In this document: one piece after another, positions 5,634 through 7,951 of the stretch
Layout of the letters: each line of letters opens with the position of its first letter
How positions within the stretch are numbered: the first letter of the stretch is position 1
Assembly (NCBI GenBank): GCA_947251855.1
Contig: CAMXUZ010000251.1
Coordinates: 1 to 7,951 of the forward strand
Length of the DNA stretch: 7,951 nucleotides
Direction of reading: 5' to 3'
Origin: an uncultured Ruaniaceae bacterium
GTDB lineage: Bacteria; Actinomycetota; Actinomycetes; Actinomycetales; Beutenbergiaceae
The notes under the pieces: generated by a model
What the model was told of the DNA's origin: nothing
Databases searched by the model: none
What the model saw: the letters and a program-made list of their open reading frames with translations, nothing else
Made by a program: the position numbers and the translations under genes

Positions 5634-7040
5634 ATGCAAACGCGAAGTCGCCTCCAAAGTCGAGCGGGAACGATGAGCATACTGCTGGTCGCTCTCGTCG
5701 TGAGTTTTCCGATGCTTGCTACGCCACCCGCAAGTGCAGCTTCGTCAGCGGAATACGTAGTTAACCCCGAATTCGAGGAAGGGACGTTCGGCTGGCGAAC
5801 CAATAGTCCAAACGAGAACCTGAGCGTGCTTGAAGGGAACATCGCACAGCTTTCGACGCATGAAAGAGGGCATGCAGTACTGAACGATCAGCGCAATACG
5901 ATTGAGGACGCAAGCGGGAGAGCGCAATACACAATTGCGGCCCGTGTCCGAACGACTACCCCGAATGTTGCGGGTGCAGTTCGGGTGAGAGAGGTCGCTG
6001 GTCGCGAGGTGAGAGTTTCTCAGACGCCATTTACCCTTCGAGATACTGCATGGCGCACTGTGACCCTGAAGGTGACCACCGAGTTTGCGGGATCGCACCT
6101 CGACCTGAACGTTGTGGCGTGGAACCTCGATCCTGAAAAGAATCTTCAGATCGATTCTGTGTCATTGCGAGAGAGCCCTGCGACGTTGTTACCGAATGAT
6201 GACGGAAGCGTCGCCGTGAACTGTGCGCTTCCGCCACCGAATGGCACGATCTATGGGTCCAGCATCTCTACGCGAGGCCAGACCCTAGAGCAAGCGCTGC
6301 AACGCACGGATGAGACCTTCGGACCAGTCGAGGTGATCCGGCACTTTCGCCCCGGGCTGCCCCTGAGTTGGGATAGCTACAACATGAAATTGATGGTGGA
6401 TCGTACGTTGATAACGTCTTTCAAGGTGCATCCATCAGAGATCTTGTCGGGTGAGCTCGACTCGTTCTTCCTTGATTGGTTCGTGGCGGCACCGACAAGT
6501 CAGACGGTCTACTGGTCATATTTCCATGAGCCTGAGGACAACATCGCCCGTGGTGAGTTCACTGCCTCCGACTATCGTGCGGCATGGGCGCACTTGGCGA
6601 GGCTTGAGAGGCAAGCGTGCAAGCCGAATCTCCATGCCACGCTCATCCTGACTGAGTGGACGATGCGCCCTACGTCAAACCGGGACTATCGCATCTACGA
6701 CGCGGGCCCGGATAACGTCAAGGTACTCGCGTTTGACCCCTACAACGGTGCAAGCGACCCGACCCGGGATTATTACAAGTCGGCTGAGGACCTGCTCGGA
6801 AATATCGTCCGGCAGGTGGAGGCAGACGGTCGGCCATGGGGAATTGCGGAATTGGGGAGCCATCAAATCCCTAGCGACTCCGACGGCAGCGGGCGCGCAA
6901 AGTGGTTATCGTCGGTTGCGGATTACGCTGAGAAGCACGAGGCACTGTTTCTTGCGTATTACCATTCTGTCGACGGTAGCGACTTCCGTTTACTGGAACC
7001 GAAGGCGAACGCGGTTTGGCGTGATCTTGTTGCTAAGTAG
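5634..7040 (+). CDS. Secreted glycoside hydrolase, GH26-like, with N-terminal carbohydrate-binding-like domain
   Basis: The product of 468 residues starts with a Sec signal peptide: basic n-region, hydrophobic core ILLVALVVSFPML, and probable cleavage after ASA at about residue 35. Residues about 38-180 look like a jelly-roll carbohydrate-binding domain, with the opening pattern NPEFEEGTFGW and the closing segment IDSVSLRE. From about 200 comes a (beta/alpha)8 clan GH-A type domain resembling GH26: YFHEPED gives a likely acid/base Glu at 299, and WGIAELGS gives a likely nucleophile Glu at 406. Their spacing of 107 residues suits retaining GH-A enzymes. LAFDPYNGA (365-373) and the end AVWRDLVAK also fit. 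GH26 enzymes cleave beta-mannans and related beta-glycans; the substrate here is unknown. Only two cysteines (196 and 329) are present, a possible disulfide. GGAAGGGG lies just before ATG 5634. Similar genes occur in actinobacterial exopolysaccharide loci, where they may trim or release polymer. Confidence 0.78.
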   Translation: MQTRSRLQSRAGTMSILLVALVVSFPMLATPPASAASSAEYVVNPEFEEGTFGWRTNSPNENLSVLEGNIAQLSTHERGHAVLNDQRNTIEDASGRAQYTIAARVRTTTPNVAGAVRVREVAGREVRVSQTPFTLRDTAWRTVTLKVTTEFAGSHLDLNVVAWNLDPEKNLQIDSVSLRESPATLLPNDDGSVAVNCALPPPNGTIYGSSISTRGQTLEQALQRTDETFGPVEVIRHFRPGLPLSWDSYNMKLMVDRTLITSFKVHPSEILSGELDSFFLDWFVAAPTSQTVYWSYFHEPEDNIARGEFTASDYRAAWAHLARLERQACKPNLHATLILTEWTMRPTSNRDYRIYDAGPDNVKVLAFDPYNGASDPTRDYYKSAEDLLGNIVRQVEADGRPWGIAELGSHQIPSDSDGSGRAKWLSSVADYAEKHEALFLAYYHSVDGSDFRLLEPKANAVWRDLVAK

Positions 7041-7148
7041 GCGGCAGTCTGATCGAGATCCAGGAAATCTGAGCTCGATGTCGGTAGCTGGTTCAGCGGG
7101 CGCTTCTCTGTCTATGGTCTTTTCCTGCGCGTGCGAGACGGGGCCGTG

Positions 7149-7951
7149 ATGGCACTTCAGGTCGTCGGAGCCAAGAGCATCGCGTCAGCAGAGCTTTCGC
7201 TGGTCGCCGAGCAGCTATGGCCGGGATTGGGTGGGGGCGATCTGCGAGTTTCTGCGGGTGCGTCTTCTGATCCGTCTTGGGTAACCATTGAACAGCATGC
7301 GCTCGGGTTATGGCGCGGGGACGTAGCAATGGTTCTTCCACGTCACCGCCGCGTTGCTACGCGTGCTCTCCGGCAATATAGGAACTTGAGGTCAGGAAAA
7401 CGCCAGCTGGAGAGGTGGGCGTGGGGACGGGCCATTGCCACTGGCCATCATGCGCTATGGGGAACGATCACTCTCGAAGCACGCCGTGGCTCGGCTGCAG
7501 CTCAGACGACAACTCCGGTGCAGGAGTTGGTGCGGGGTCTTGGGCAGCAGGAGGCGCACTTCGCGATGTCTGTTCGACGCACGGCGAACCGAAAGGCGTT
7601 GTTGCAGGTCGTCGATGCCACTGGTGCAACGGTAGGGTTCGCAAAATTGGGTCGAAACTCCGTTTCCTCTCGCGGTGTGCGGCGAGAGAGCCAAGCCCTT
7701 GGGCGACTACAGGGCGGCAACTTCCGCCTGAAAACTCCTTCCATTCTGTGCGAGGGAGAGGTGAATGGTCACCCATACATCCTCATCGAGCCTCTGCCAC
7801 CCGATATCTACCGGATCGAGAAAGTGAAGTCGGGAGGGCCCACGACCGACGAGCTAGCGGCGATCGCACCGGTTCACCGCCACGCAGTTCCAGCTGAGAC
7901 TTTTCATTTCAAAAGCCTTGTCAAACGGGCCGCCGCGCTCGATGGTGTTGC
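7149..7951 (+). CDS. Probable phosphotransferase of APH/kinase-like fold with extra N-terminal domain, 3' end missing
   Basis: The frame from ATG 7149 stays open for 267 codons to the right edge, so the gene is cut there. The first 110 residues form a basic, Trp-rich domain I cannot assign by motif. It contains LWRGDVAMVLPRHRR (54-68) followed by an Arg-rich helix (about 69-95), a pattern I associate with kinase-like proteins of actinobacterial exopolysaccharide loci. From about 135 the sequence resembles the N-lobe of aminoglycoside-phosphotransferase or protein-kinase folds: beta strands LLQVVDATGATVGFAKLG with a candidate ATP-binding Lys at 166, a helix with a candidate paired Glu at 180 (RRESQALGRL), and a hinge-like HPYILIEPLP (208-217). 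The catalytic HxD loop would lie beyond the window, so activity cannot be confirmed. GTG 7146 is an alternative start; the ribosome site is weak (GGGG at 7140-7143). It lies 108 bases after the glycoside hydrolase gene, same strand, possibly co-transcribed. Confidence 0.55.
   Translation, partial: MALQVVGAKSIASAELSLVAEQLWPGLGGGDLRVSAGASSDPSWVTIEQHALGLWRGDVAMVLPRHRRVATRALRQYRNLRSGKRQLERWAWGRAIATGHHALWGTITLEARRGSAAAQTTTPVQELVRGLGQQEAHFAMSVRRTANRKALLQVVDATGATVGFAKLGRNSVSSRGVRRESQALGRLQGGNFRLKTPSILCEGEVNGHPYILIEPLPPDIYRIEKVKSGGPTTDELAAIAPVHRHAVPAETFHFKSLVKRAAALDGV

Noticed and set aside
7053..7078. Possible terminator after the glycoside hydrolase gene (TCGAG...CTCGA with inner AGAT/ATCT)
   Set aside because: The arms are short and interrupted and no T-run follows, so it is too weak to call as a terminator.
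7415..7897. A 160-codon open frame on the plus strand within the right-hand gene
   Set aside because: It lies in another frame of the gene starting at 7149, has odd composition (many Arg, Ser, Cys) and no recognisable motif, whereas the 7149 frame is longer and kinase-like.

Overview
The window looks like chromosomal DNA from a high-GC Gram-positive bacterium. The actinobacterial type of CysD/CysN/CysQ, the GTG starts, the strong Shine-Dalgarno sites and the GC-rich codon use all point to an actinobacterium. I cannot place it more precisely from sequence alone. There are no tRNA or rRNA genes, CRISPR arrays, insertion sequences or transposase genes.

Left half, minus strand, reading leftwards from about 3159: cysQ (PAP phosphatase), cysD and cysN (the two ATP sulfurylase subunits), then the start of an ion-transporter gene of the ArsB/NhaD type that runs off the left edge. 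cysQ-cysD-cysN are packed with 1-base gaps or overlaps and form one operon. The transporter follows after 65 bases and may belong to it. Plus strand from 3270: a TauE/SafE (TSUP) permease whose stop overlaps the start of an APS kinase gene (cysC type). The two operons diverge from a 110-base region that carries a perfect 12-base palindrome.

Right half, plus strand: a 205-base spacer, then a secreted two-domain glycoside hydrolase (carbohydrate-binding-like domain plus a GH26-like catalytic domain). Next comes a long gene, open to the right edge, that looks like a phosphotransferase of the APH/kinase-fold type with an extra N-terminal domain.

Together the sulfur genes make a complete PAPS production and recycling module. 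CysDN makes APS, CysC phosphorylates it to PAPS, CysQ removes the PAP by-product, and the TSUP protein moves sulfate or another sulfur oxyanion. No PAPS/APS reductase or sulfite reductase is visible. With a secreted glycan-acting enzyme and a kinase-like gene next door, a plausible reading is that PAPS here feeds sulfotransferases acting on a cell-surface or exported glycan rather than cysteine synthesis. This is inference; no sulfotransferase lies in the window. The most unusual single item is the APS kinase. Its roughly 200-residue N-terminal region looks like a shrunken ATP sulfurylase that has lost its catalytic motifs.
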